Shown here: one piece after another, positions 1 to 7,100 of the stretch
Layout of the letters: every line of letters starts with the position of its first letter
Position numbering within the stretch: position 1 is the stretch's first letter
Assembly (NCBI GenBank): GCA_027012915.1
Contig: JALUYN010000318.1
Span: 1-12,978, forward strand
From: Cellvibrionaceae bacterium
GTDB taxonomy: Bacteria; Pseudomonadota; Gammaproteobacteria; Pseudomonadales; Cellvibrionaceae
Reading direction: 5' to 3'
Length of the DNA stretch: 12,978 nucleotides
The notes under the pieces: model-generated
Database searches by the model: none
Told to the model about the DNA's origin: nothing
The model's input: the letters and a program-made list of their open reading frames with translations, nothing else
Program-made: the position numbers and the translations under genes

Positions 1-248
1 AAACATGACCTCAAGGCTAATGTGCGGACGCACAGGTTAGATTCTGGGCGACAGACTTATGACACCTGTTTTTTCAATTTTTATGCAAAAACCTTGTCAA
101 GTATTATTTTTATGCTGAATAGTTACCACTTTTTCTTAGCGATAGTAGTTTGTTTCGTTAATATATTTACAAATATTTTGCAAAAACGTGTATTATTTTC
201 ATGATGTTGCTTCAATATAGGTGTGTAGTAAATTAATGAAATGAACTA
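1..248. other. AT-rich intergenic region with a possible mobile-element terminus
   Basis: No convincing gene is seen here. A 60-codon frame (22-204) starts with GTG, lacks a ribosome-binding site and has low-complexity AT-driven composition, so I do not call it. The first 64 bases are more GC-rich than the rest and include a small dyad (TGTGCG at 21-26, CGCACA at 29-34). Read on the minus strand from position 64, they begin TGTCATAAGTCTGTCGCCC. From 65 to 248 the DNA is strongly AT-rich with small palindromes such as 163-176 and a 9-bp direct repeat TGCAAAAAC (84-92 and 179-187). No clear rho-independent terminator is visible for the gene remnant ending at 249. Confidence 0.5.
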
Positions 249-764
249 CTAGTCACTTTCTTGCAGTCTTCGTACTTGTCCTGCCATATAGAGCGGCAAC
301 GAGATCAGGCGACACCCTACCCCGCCTTGTGAATCGTGAATCTGCATGATACTCGGCAGATCCGCATTCAAACGAATTGCCACCGGAGCAGACTTTTCCC
401 GTACAAACAGGTGCAGCGATTTCAATGAGCCCGTTTTCCCAGCTTTGACTTCCACAGGCACAGGTGCATCACCTGCTATTACATAATCCACCTCTGCAGA
501 GCTGGAACGTGCCTCTCTTGCCCAGTAATGCAAATGAGGTGGTTGATGCGTGTCCAGACTATTCAACAGCTCCTGCCCTACCCACTGCTCTGCCAGCGCG
601 CCTTGATTGATTAACATCAAGTCCTGCTGCAATACCTGCCAACTCACGTTCATCATCGTGGATACCAATCCAACATCGAGAAAGAGCGGCTCGAAGAATT
701 TCGTGTTTTCTTCCGCCGCCAGAGGCAAGCCATTCGCCGATGTCCGCATCACCTTATGCACAAC
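249..764 (-). pseudogene. 3' remnant of a DUF4143-type ATP-binding (AAA) protein
   Basis: The roughly 170 residues that remain match the C-terminal half of the widespread AAA ATPase/DUF4143 family. Typical signatures are HKV..TSANGLPLAAE near the start, FLDVGLVS, a GALAEQWVGQEL helix, HYWAREAR, and a PD-(D/E)xK-like core (EVDYVI followed by PVEVKAGKTGS). Family members are usually about 400 residues with an N-terminal Walker A/B ATPase, which is absent here. The frame is open only a few codons upstream of the first possible start (GTG, 759-761) before a TGA at 780-782, and no family sequence is seen further upstream. The 5' end has therefore been lost, apparently at the point where the neighbouring endonuclease gene ends (766). 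It is most likely non-functional. Family assignment is confident, loss by island insertion or deletion is inference. Confidence 0.75.
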
Positions 765-765
765 T

Positions 766-1299
766 CTAGCTGTGCCAGTTCAGATTGGAACAAAGTTCAG
801 AAAAAAGAAACGAACCATTTTCCTCAAACCGAGCCAGTAACGACGAAAGCCTTTCGGCATTTAATCCCGGGTGCATCAAGTGAGGCCATAATACATCAGC
901 TCGAAGATATTCGGCCGATGTACGAATGGCCTCCGTCACAACCGAAAAATCCCAGTCTTGTAGTCCGCAATAATCAATAGCCGCTTGGAACTTTGCGGCC
1001 AATCGAGGATCATTTTTATCCAATTCTTCCTGAGACTTCGCCTCGAATAGTGTTTTTGATCCATCAATGTACTCAGCAAGAACATCCGGCGTATAGGTGC
1101 CGATTTTCCCATTAAGTGTGTATTCGAGCTTTATCGGCTGTTCACAATATGAAATCACATAAGGATCTGTTTCTAACACTTTTAGCAAATGCTTCTCATT
1201 CAGAGACTCGTACCTAACAAGACGTCCGTTTTTATGGCTATAAAATCGGCCTCGGACTCCGCGAGTTCTTACCTTGCTTCTTCTAACTGGATTTCCCAT
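766..1299 (-). CDS. TnsA-like endonuclease, stand-alone
   Basis: The 177-residue protein resembles the N-terminal catalytic domain of TnsA, the restriction-like nuclease that cuts the 5' ends of Tn7-type transposons. Visible hallmarks are the N-terminal basic stretch, SLNEKHLLKVLE with candidate catalytic Glu35, DPYVISYCEQP, YTPDVLAEY with Asp72, and FEAKS with Glu86-x-Lys88, which together form an E...D...ExK active site. TnsA proper is about 270 residues, with a C-terminal part that binds TnsC. This protein is shorter, and no TnsB, TnsC or TniQ gene is in the window, so transposition is not its evident job. The ATG at 1297-1299 lies 10 bases after the XRE gene stop, so the two are probably co-transcribed. 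Its TAG stop sits at the junction with the truncated DUF4143 gene, so the C-terminus could be shortened. A restriction or defence nuclease role is inference. Confidence 0.72.
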   Translation of the reverse strand: MGNPVRRSKVRTRGVRGRFYSHKNGRLVRYESLNEKHLLKVLETDPYVISYCEQPIKLEYTLNGKIGTYTPDVLAEYIDGSKTLFEAKSQEELDKNDPRLAAKFQAAIDYCGLQDWDFSVVTEAIRTSAEYLRADVLWPHLMHPGLNAERLSSLLARFEENGSFLFSELCSNLNWHS

Positions 1300-1309
1300 A
1301 CTAATATAC

Positions 1310-1663
1310 TCATTCTGTCGAAACTTTCTTAATTTCTTGAGCGGCTTTTAGTAATTGCCCTAAATCATCATTAGAAAATGAGGTTGCCTGGATAAAGCGC
1401 AAGAGATTCATAACATCAGGTTGGTCATGTAAGAAATTTACTACCTCAGGATCAGTAGAGGAGGACAGACGAAATAATACGTCTGGATCTGCAGCCAGGA
1501 TTTTTGCAAGCCGCTTAATAATTTCAGGGCGAGGAGGACGTTCTTTGCCGCGTTCGATACGGCTTAAATATGCAGGTGAAATACTGATCTTGGTTGCTGT
1601 TTCCCGTAAGCCTAACTCTTGGGCCAAACGTAATTCCCGAATTTTTTCGCCAAAACTTTTCAT
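1310..1663 (-). CDS. XRE-family HTH transcriptional regulator
   Basis: This 117-residue protein has a classic Cro/C1-type helix-turn-helix across residues 3-55. The pattern is FGEKIRELR, then LGLRETATKISISPAYLSRIERG as the turn and recognition helix, followed by PPRPEIIKRLAKIL. The C-terminal half is helical and probably mediates dimerisation. I chose the ATG at 1661-1663 because the HTH begins directly after it. A GTG at 1676-1678 would add five residues, and neither start has a strong Shine-Dalgarno. It lies upstream of the TnsA-like gene with a 10-bp gap and is divergent from the methyltransferase operon. The 18-bp palindrome just upstream of its start is the obvious candidate operator, so autoregulation and control of the divergent operon are likely. 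The fold is secure, the regulatory targets are inferred. Confidence 0.88.
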   Translation of the reverse strand: MKSFGEKIRELRLAQELGLRETATKISISPAYLSRIERGKERPPRPEIIKRLAKILAADPDVLFRLSSSTDPEVVNFLHDQPDVMNLLRFIQATSFSNDDLGQLLKAAQEIKKVSTE

Positions 1664-1685
1664 GGCGTAAATCTGCACTCTTGTT

Positions 1686-1703
1686 TAGTGTTGCGCAACA
1701 CTA
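1686..1703. promoter_or_regulatory. 18-bp perfect palindrome, candidate XRE operator
   Basis: TAGTGTTGC followed immediately by its exact reverse complement GCAACACTA forms a perfect dyad with no spacer, centred between 1694 and 1695. It lies 23 bp upstream of the XRE start codon and overlaps the minus-strand -10 element and the predicted transcription start. Dyads of this size are typical sites for dimeric Cro/C1-type repressors. On the plus strand it fills the 15-bp spacer between TTGTTT (1681-1686) and TATAAA (1702-1707), a possible weak promoter toward the operon. Binding by the adjacent regulator is inferred. Confidence 0.7.
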
Positions 1704-1728
1704 TAAATTCTTGATTGTGTCCGTCCAA
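1700..1728 (-). promoter_or_regulatory. Sigma70-type promoter for the XRE/TnsA-like pair
   Basis: On the minus strand the -35 hexamer TTGGAC (1723-1728) and the -10 hexamer TATAGT (1700-1705) are separated by 17 bp, close to the sigma70 consensus. The transcription start would fall near 1693, inside the palindrome, a geometry expected for repression by occlusion. Confidence 0.6.
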
Positions 1729-1747
1729 CTAGGCATTGTTGCCAGTG

Positions 1748-1753
1748 TATAAT
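1748..1753 (+). promoter_or_regulatory. Candidate -10 element for the defence operon
   Basis: A perfect TATAAT lies 15 bp upstream of the GTG start of the first methyltransferase gene. No good -35 is found 16-18 bp upstream (the region around 1725-1730 reads CCAACT), and that stretch overlaps the -35 of the divergent promoter. A start near 1760 would leave a leader of only about 8 bases and cut into the Shine-Dalgarno GAGGGG (1757-1762). Transcription may therefore be weak or activator-dependent, or may start upstream at the TATAAA within 1702-1707. Confidence 0.35.
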
Positions 1754-1767
1754 AATGAGGGGACTCT

Positions 1768-3843
1768 GTGTCGCAAAATAATGAGCTAACAATCAGCACA
1801 ACAACTATTCCGGCGGGTTACACGCTCGACTACATTTCCGGCAAGCAGATCAAGGAAACGAAAAAAGAGCTGGTCCGCCAGCGGGTGGTTCGTGCCTTGA
1901 TCCATGAGTACGGCTTCTCTCCAGAGGACATGGAGCTCGATTTCAAATTGGGTGGGCGTAATAAAGTAGATGTCGCCATCTTCCACCATGGCAAGGACCA
2001 CACGCTTGAGAACCTGGGTCGTGCCGTTATTTGCCGGCCCGAACCTAACTTCGGTAAAAATGCGGTCCGCATCCGGTATTTTGATCAGGCCGCAAAAGAT
2101 CTCGATGCCATTGAAACCATCCTGCGCGAGGTTGAGGCCGTTAAATATGGCCTGTGGACCAACGGCCTGGAGTTCTTTTTCCTCGAAAAAGAACAAAAGC
2201 GATTCGAAACCAAGTGCAACCCAATAGGCGACTGGCCCATGGCCGAAGAGTCGGTCGGCACCAAGGACGTTATTTCCGACGCCCATACCCGTGTCGCTGA
2301 CAATGAGATGTTGAAGATCACCTTCCGCCGCTGCCACAACTTCATTCACGGCAACGAGGGCATGCCCAAGGACGCGGCCTTCTGGCAGTTTCTTTATCTG
2401 ATTTTCTGCAAGATGCATGATGAGAACTTGCGGGCCAAACAGCGCCAGGCCTGGCAGCGCCGTTTCTGGGCGGGTCCCAAGGAGCAATTCGAGGCCAAGG
2501 GCCGCAAGGCGATCCGCAAGCGGATTGAGGAGCTTTTCAACGAAGTTAAGAAACAGTACAAGAACATTTTCCGGGGCAACGAGGAGATCAGCCTCTCCGA
2601 TCGTGCGTTGGCATTTATCGTTTCCGAACTGGCCAAATATGACTTTACTCGCACCGATGTGGATGCCAAAGGTGTTGCTTATCAGGAGCTGGTTGGCGTC
2701 AACCTGCGTGGCGACCGTGGCCAGTATTTCACTCCTCGGGGTGTGGTGAAGCTGGTCGTGGAAATGCTCGATCCCAAGGAAAATGAAACCCTCCTGGACC
2801 CGGCCTGTGGAACCGGCGGCTTTCTGGTTGCCACCCTGGGTCACATGCTGAAGAAGTTCCGCAGCGAGCAGAATACCCAGGCCGGTAACGAAGACACGAG
2901 CGAATTCCTTACTGTCCACGAACGGCTGAAAGAGTATGCAGCTGCCAATGTATTTGGTGCCGACTTCGATCCGTTCCTGATTCGTGCTGCGCAGATGAAT
3001 ATGGTGCTGGCAGGTGATGGTCGTGGGCACATTTACAACGTCAACTCGCTGGAATTTCCGTTAGGCCACCTGGATGACCTGCCAAAAGCCAAGAAGGAGA
3101 TTCCACTGGGATCAGTAGACATCATAGCCACTAATCCTCCCTTCGGTTCCGATATCCCGATCACTGACAAACATATTCTGGAGCAATATGAGTTGGCGCA
3201 CGCTTGGGAATCAGACGGCGAAGGCGGCTTTCGCAACACAGGAGTTCTTAAAGGCAGTGTCGCTCCCGAGATCCTCTTCATCGAGCGATGTATCAAGTGG
3301 CTTAAACCGGGCACTGGTCGCATGGGCATCGTTCTACCTGATGGCGTTCTGGGCAACCCGGCGGCCGAATACATCCGCTGGTGGATCATGCGTGAAACTC
3401 AGGTGCTCGCCTCCGTGGACCTACCGGTGGAATCATTCATCGCCGAGGCCAACGTCAACATTCTCACCAGCCTGCTGTTCCTGCGCCGTAAGAGTGAAGA
3501 GGAGAAATGCGCAGAAGCGCTTAGTGGCATTGAGGAGTATCCCGTCTTCATGGCCGTGGCTGACAAGGTGGGTTTCGACCGCCGTGGCAACAAGCTCTAC
3601 AAGCGCACACCAGATGGTGAAGAGATTGTTGAGCCAAAAACCTATGTTGAACGCATCCGTATTGGTGGGCGTTTCGTGGAACGGACTCTGACCCGCAGTG
3701 AAAAGATTGAGGACAACGATCTGCCGGTCATTGCGGACAAGTATCGAGAGTTTCTCGAAGAGCAGGATGGACGAAAACCCACGAAGAAAAAGAAAGCAAG
3801 ACGGGTTAAAACACAATCCAGTAAAAAGGTGGCGGCTCGATGA
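1768..3843 (+). CDS. HsdM-like N6-adenine DNA methyltransferase with HSDR_N-like N-terminus
   Basis: The 691-residue protein should methylate adenine in a site chosen by the S subunit encoded downstream. Residues about 30-165 resemble the HSDR_N domain (ELVRQRV near 34-40, Asp68), but the expected ExK of the nuclease core reads I88-C89-R90, so this domain is probably not catalytic. The N6_Mtase core has FTPRGVVKLVVEML, AdoMet motif I DPACGTGGF beginning at Asp344, and catalytic motif IV NPPF at residues 456-459, all intact. The C-terminus ends in a Lys/Arg-rich tail that may contact DNA. Start: GTG at 1768, preceded by GAGGGG at 1757-1762. Its stop overlaps the Fic start (ATGA, 3840-3843). 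It is paralogous to the product of 5067-7100. In a MADS-like system it would provide self-marking. Methyltransferase class is confident, the system role is inferred. Confidence 0.9.
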   Translation: MSQNNELTISTTTIPAGYTLDYISGKQIKETKKELVRQRVVRALIHEYGFSPEDMELDFKLGGRNKVDVAIFHHGKDHTLENLGRAVICRPEPNFGKNAVRIRYFDQAAKDLDAIETILREVEAVKYGLWTNGLEFFFLEKEQKRFETKCNPIGDWPMAEESVGTKDVISDAHTRVADNEMLKITFRRCHNFIHGNEGMPKDAAFWQFLYLIFCKMHDENLRAKQRQAWQRRFWAGPKEQFEAKGRKAIRKRIEELFNEVKKQYKNIFRGNEEISLSDRALAFIVSELAKYDFTRTDVDAKGVAYQELVGVNLRGDRGQYFTPRGVVKLVVEMLDPKENETLLDPACGTGGFLVATLGHMLKKFRSEQNTQAGNEDTSEFLTVHERLKEYAAANVFGADFDPFLIRAAQMNMVLAGDGRGHIYNVNSLEFPLGHLDDLPKAKKEIPLGSVDIIATNPPFGSDIPITDKHILEQYELAHAWESDGEGGFRNTGVLKGSVAPEILFIERCIKWLKPGTGRMGIVLPDGVLGNPAAEYIRWWIMRETQVLASVDLPVESFIAEANVNILTSLLFLRRKSEEEKCAEALSGIEEYPVFMAVADKVGFDRRGNKLYKRTPDGEEIVEPKTYVERIRIGGRFVERTLTRSEKIEDNDLPVIADKYREFLEEQDGRKPTKKKKARRVKTQSSKKVAAR

Positions 3844-4961
3844 GCGGTCCGGTTCATTATCATTCAGAGAAATTCCCGCCCACTGAACTGGATTGGGCCA
3901 GACTTGTGCCACTAATTGGACCTGCCAATGCGGCTGTTGCCCGGTACGATGGCATACTTTCCGCTATTCCCAATGCGCATGTGCTATTGAGTCCGCTCAC
4001 CACCCAAGAAGCAGTACTTTCCTCCCGTATAGAAGGTACTCAGGCAACAATGGGTGATGTGTTGGAGTATGAAGCCCGTGGCGATACCGGCGAGCCAACC
4101 ACTTCTAAAGAAGCCGATATCTGGGAGATTCTAAATTACCGGAAGGCCATGCGTGCAGCCACTGAAATGTTGAAAGATCTGCCGCTGTGCCAACGCATCG
4201 TGATCGAGTCCCATCGAATTTTGCTGAACAGCGTACGTGGGCACGGCAAATCTCCTGGTCAATACCGGAAAATCCCTAACTGGATTGGCCCAACAGGTTG
4301 CACTATCGAGGAGGCGCGTTATGTGCCCATCGATGCTGAGAAATTGCCGCAAGGTATGTCGAACTGGGAAAAATATATTCACGACGATGCGCAGGATAAG
4401 CTCCTGCAACTGGCTATTCTCCACGCTGAATTCGAGGCGCTACATCCTTTTCTGGATGGCAATGGCCGCCTGGGCCGGATGTTGATTCCTTTGTTCCTAT
4501 ACCAGGCCAAGATCATCCAGCAGCCGATGTTTTACATCAGCGCCTATCTGGAAAGTCATCGTGATGAATACTATGAGCGCCTGCTGGCGGTTTCGCGAGA
4601 TAATGACTGGACAGGCTGGTGTGCCTTTTTTCTGCAAGTCATTCGCATACAGGCTGAGGAGAACCTGGCCAAGGCCCAAGCTATTTTGGACCTCTATAAC
4701 CGAATGAAGACCCAGTTTACCGAATTGACCCATTCCCAGTATGCGATACATGCTCTGGACTGGATTTTCGAGCGGCCCATCTTCAAAAGCTCAGATTTCG
4801 TACGATCTGGTAGCATTCCCAAGCCTACTGCGCAGCGGATACTTAACTTACTGAAGGAAAATGGAATTTTGCGGGAGATTGAGCCGGGAAGCGGCCGCCG
4901 TGCTGCTACCTTGGCCTATACGGAGCTGCTGAATACCGCGGAGGGCTATGATGCGTTTTGA
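3840..4961 (+). CDS. Class II Fic family AMPylase with C-terminal winged helix
   Basis: Fic enzymes usually transfer AMP from ATP to a hydroxyl of a target protein. The 373-residue protein carries the complete Fic motif HPFLDGNGR starting at catalytic His202. An N-terminal inhibitory helix motif SSRIEG (Ser61 to Gly66, with Glu65 as the likely inhibitory glutamate) marks it as a class II, self-inhibited Fic protein. A winged-helix-like domain occupies roughly residues 295-365 (ALDWIFERPIFKSSDF, PTAQRILNLLKENGIL). Length and domain order match SoFic of Shewanella oneidensis (about 372 residues). It overlaps the upstream methyltransferase by four bases and has a ribosome-binding site AAGGTGG (3826-3832), so translation is probably coupled. 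No antitoxin gene adjoins it, which fits built-in inhibition. The target is unknown; a component of this system or a host protein are both possible. Confidence 0.92.
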   Translation: MSGPVHYHSEKFPPTELDWARLVPLIGPANAAVARYDGILSAIPNAHVLLSPLTTQEAVLSSRIEGTQATMGDVLEYEARGDTGEPTTSKEADIWEILNYRKAMRAATEMLKDLPLCQRIVIESHRILLNSVRGHGKSPGQYRKIPNWIGPTGCTIEEARYVPIDAEKLPQGMSNWEKYIHDDAQDKLLQLAILHAEFEALHPFLDGNGRLGRMLIPLFLYQAKIIQQPMFYISAYLESHRDEYYERLLAVSRDNDWTGWCAFFLQVIRIQAEENLAKAQAILDLYNRMKTQFTELTHSQYAIHALDWIFERPIFKSSDFVRSGSIPKPTAQRILNLLKENGILREIEPGSGRRAATLAYTELLNTAEGYDAF

Positions 4962-5066
4962 GTCTCATAGATTTGATGCAACCCCAGTTGTGACTCATAA
5001 ATATGAATATGTGATACACAATGGCCGTTGTGGTAATTTCATGAGTCACAAACAGGAGCAGAGCGG
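4962..5066 (+). promoter_or_regulatory. Intra-operon gap with long inverted repeat
   Basis: This 105-bp gap is the only sizeable one in an otherwise overlapping operon. It holds an exact 11-bp inverted repeat, TTGTGACTCAT (4988-4998) and ATGAGTCACAA (5041-5051), separated by 42 bp. A smaller stem CACAA/TTGTG lies inside the loop. The right arm begins with an ATG that opens a nine-codon frame (MSHKQEQSG) whose TGA overlaps the next gene start as ATGA (5067-5070). No U-tract follows, so it is not a standard terminator. It may be a regulator site, an mRNA structure, or a second promoter region, but no strong -35/-10 pair stands out. Confidence 0.45.
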
Positions 5067-7100
5067 ATGAGCGATCAAGACGACATCATTGCAGCCCCGC
5101 AGGATGCTGCCACTGAAGAGAATAGCACGGAGAACAGCCCGGATAACTTCTTCATCGACATCCTGACTGGTAACAAGGAAAGCGCCTCGCCCAAAAAGCT
5201 GTTGGTGCAGAAAGTCCTGCGCCAGCTTATAGAGAGCTATGGGTTTGACCGGGCGGATATCGAGGTTGACTACAAACACCGCATCAAAGGCGGTAAGCCC
5301 AGCAAGATTGATATTGCGATCTTTCGTCCCGGTGCCGAACATTCCAACGATAATCTTCAGCGGATTATCGTCTGCAAAACTCAGAAGAAGCGCGATAAGC
5401 TTCGCTCCATCGCCGAGGCTGAGGCCGACCTGCGTGTGCTCAAAGAGCTGATGGAACTGATCCCCGGTGCCTCGCTGGGTATGTGGACCAACGGCCAGGA
5501 AGAGTTTCTGTTTCAGGTCGAGCGCACCCGTTTCGAAGTGCGACCCAAGCCTCTGGGTGTCTGGCCGGTGCCGGGTGAAGGCACGACGGATCTGGATCAC
5601 ACTGGCGGCGTCATTCAAATCAGCGCCGAGGCGGAGGATCTGGAAGATGTCCTGCTGCGCTGTCGCCAGTACCTGAATCGCAATCTCGGCCTTGACCACA
5701 AGGACTCCTTCAAGCAATTGGCGGTGCTGATGCTCGCCAAGATCCATGACGAGAAGCTGCCGGTGGGTGAGCGTAAGTTCTGGATCAAGGGTGATGAACC
5801 CTTTACCGAGGCAGGCCAGCGAGCCATAGCAAAGCGCATCAATGAAGCCATTGCCGCCGCCAGGGGCTGGCAGCCGGACCTGCTGACACGCGGCTGGGAC
5901 CTGACCCTGGAGCCCCATGAAACAGCGCGTATTGTCATGGAGTTGGCCCGTTACTCGTTAAGTGAAACCCAGCCCCGGTTTCGCACCGGCGCCTTCCGTG
6001 CGGTCGCCCGCAGTGTGATGGACGGACGCGAAGGCCGCTACCCCACGCCGCTCAATGTGGCCGAGTTGGCGGTGGAGATGCTCGAACCCCGGCTGGGTGA
6101 ACGCATCATGGATTGCTCCAGCGGCACCGGCACCTTTCTGGCCATGACCGCCACCCACATCTTCAAGCAACACCTGGCTGCCCTCGGCACCACGCCCGAA
6201 GAGGCCAGCAGCGAACAGATTCTGCAAGCACAGAATGAAACCGCTGCCTGGGCGGCCAGCAATGCGCTGGGTTGCGACATTGACCCGTATCTGGCGGTTG
6301 CCAGTCGTATGAACCTGTTGTTCACCACCGGTAATCCCGGTCGTGTGTTCCGCATCGACGCCCGCACCTTCCCCGAGGGTGATCTGGATGGCATCGAAGC
6401 GGCCCGACCGGCTATGCCTCTGGGCAGCATGGATGTGGTATTGCTCAATCCTTGGTTTTCGACCAAAGATTTGGTAAGCGATGCAGCCATACTGGAAGGC
6501 TACGATCTGGGGCATGTCTGGGAGCGGGATGAAGCGGGTGGTTATCGCAATACGGGCAACCTGAACATTGGTGGCATACCCCCCGAGGTGTTGTTCATCG
6601 AGCGTGCCCTGCAATGGGTGAAGCCCAGTACCGGTCGCGTGGGCATTTTATTGCCCGATGGCGTGCTGGGAAATCCAGGCGATGAATACATTCGTTGGTG
6701 GATTCTGCGCCATTGCGAAGTTTTGGCCAGCGTTGATCTGCCGGTGGAGCCCTTCAAGGTCACCGTCAAGGAGTATGGCCTGACCCCTGCCTTGCCGAGC
6801 CTGCTGGTGCTGCGTCGCCGTAGCCAGGAAGAGCTGATCAATACCGAGCATCCGGAATACAAGGTCTTTATGGCCGTGGTGGACCGGGCCGGTGTGGATG
6901 CCCGGGGCAATCTGCTGTTTCAACGCGCCCCCGACGGGGAGGAATTGATCTTTGATGAGGAGGTGATCGAACGGGTTCGGGTCGGAGGTGAAGTGGAAAT
7001 CCGGCGCACCGCACGCCGCAATCGTCGCATTCATGACGAACTGCCGCTGGTAGCGGAGAAATACAGGGAATTCTGCGAGACTGGCGAGGTGGCGTTATGA
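5067..7100 (+). CDS. Second HsdM-like methyltransferase paralogue with altered motifs
   Basis: The 677-residue protein has the same layout as the product of 1768-3843. An HSDR_N-like N-terminal domain (about 43-200, Asp82) has lost its ExK, reading V102-C103-K104. The N6_Mtase core follows, with PTPLNVAELAVEML and motif I reading DCSSGTGTF from Asp349. In the block starting at TGRVGILLPDGVLGN the paralogues agree at 33 of 43 positions that I counted by eye. Motif IV is NPWF (461-464) in place of NPPF/NPPY, and motif I lacks the usual Pro-Ala-Cys, so catalysis may be weak, changed or lost. The start ATG has AGGAG (5054-5058) at 8-base spacing. The stop overlaps the S gene as ATGA. It could be a second modification subunit with different specificity or a structural partner of the active methyltransferase. 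Family is confident, activity uncertain. Confidence 0.85.
   Translation: MSDQDDIIAAPQDAATEENSTENSPDNFFIDILTGNKESASPKKLLVQKVLRQLIESYGFDRADIEVDYKHRIKGGKPSKIDIAIFRPGAEHSNDNLQRIIVCKTQKKRDKLRSIAEAEADLRVLKELMELIPGASLGMWTNGQEEFLFQVERTRFEVRPKPLGVWPVPGEGTTDLDHTGGVIQISAEAEDLEDVLLRCRQYLNRNLGLDHKDSFKQLAVLMLAKIHDEKLPVGERKFWIKGDEPFTEAGQRAIAKRINEAIAAARGWQPDLLTRGWDLTLEPHETARIVMELARYSLSETQPRFRTGAFRAVARSVMDGREGRYPTPLNVAELAVEMLEPRLGERIMDCSSGTGTFLAMTATHIFKQHLAALGTTPEEASSEQILQAQNETAAWAASNALGCDIDPYLAVASRMNLLFTTGNPGRVFRIDARTFPEGDLDGIEAARPAMPLGSMDVVLLNPWFSTKDLVSDAAILEGYDLGHVWERDEAGGYRNTGNLNIGGIPPEVLFIERALQWVKPSTGRVGILLPDGVLGNPGDEYIRWWILRHCEVLASVDLPVEPFKVTVKEYGLTPALPSLLVLRRRSQEELINTEHPEYKVFMAVVDRAGVDARGNLLFQRAPDGEELIFDEEVIERVRVGGEVEIRRTARRNRRIHDELPLVAEKYREFCETGEVAL

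Noticed and set aside
163..176. AT-only palindrome ATATTTACAAATAT
   Set aside because: Short AT-rich palindromes are expected by chance in this composition, and no neighbouring gene gives it a role.
22..204. A 60-codon plus-strand frame rich in Phe and hydrophobic residues
   Set aside because: It starts with GTG without a ribosome-binding site, lies in AT-rich DNA where long frames arise by chance, and matches nothing recognisable.
766..1299. A complete Tn7-like transposition module
   Set aside because: Only a TnsA-like protein is present. TnsB, TnsC and TniQ partners are absent from the window.
1786..3030. A 414-codon minus-strand frame
   Set aside because: It is antisense to the methyltransferase, whose motifs are unmistakable. 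Frames of this kind are common opposite GC-rich genes.
5046..5918. A 290-codon minus-strand frame
   Set aside because: It is antisense to the second methyltransferase and has no recognisable domain.
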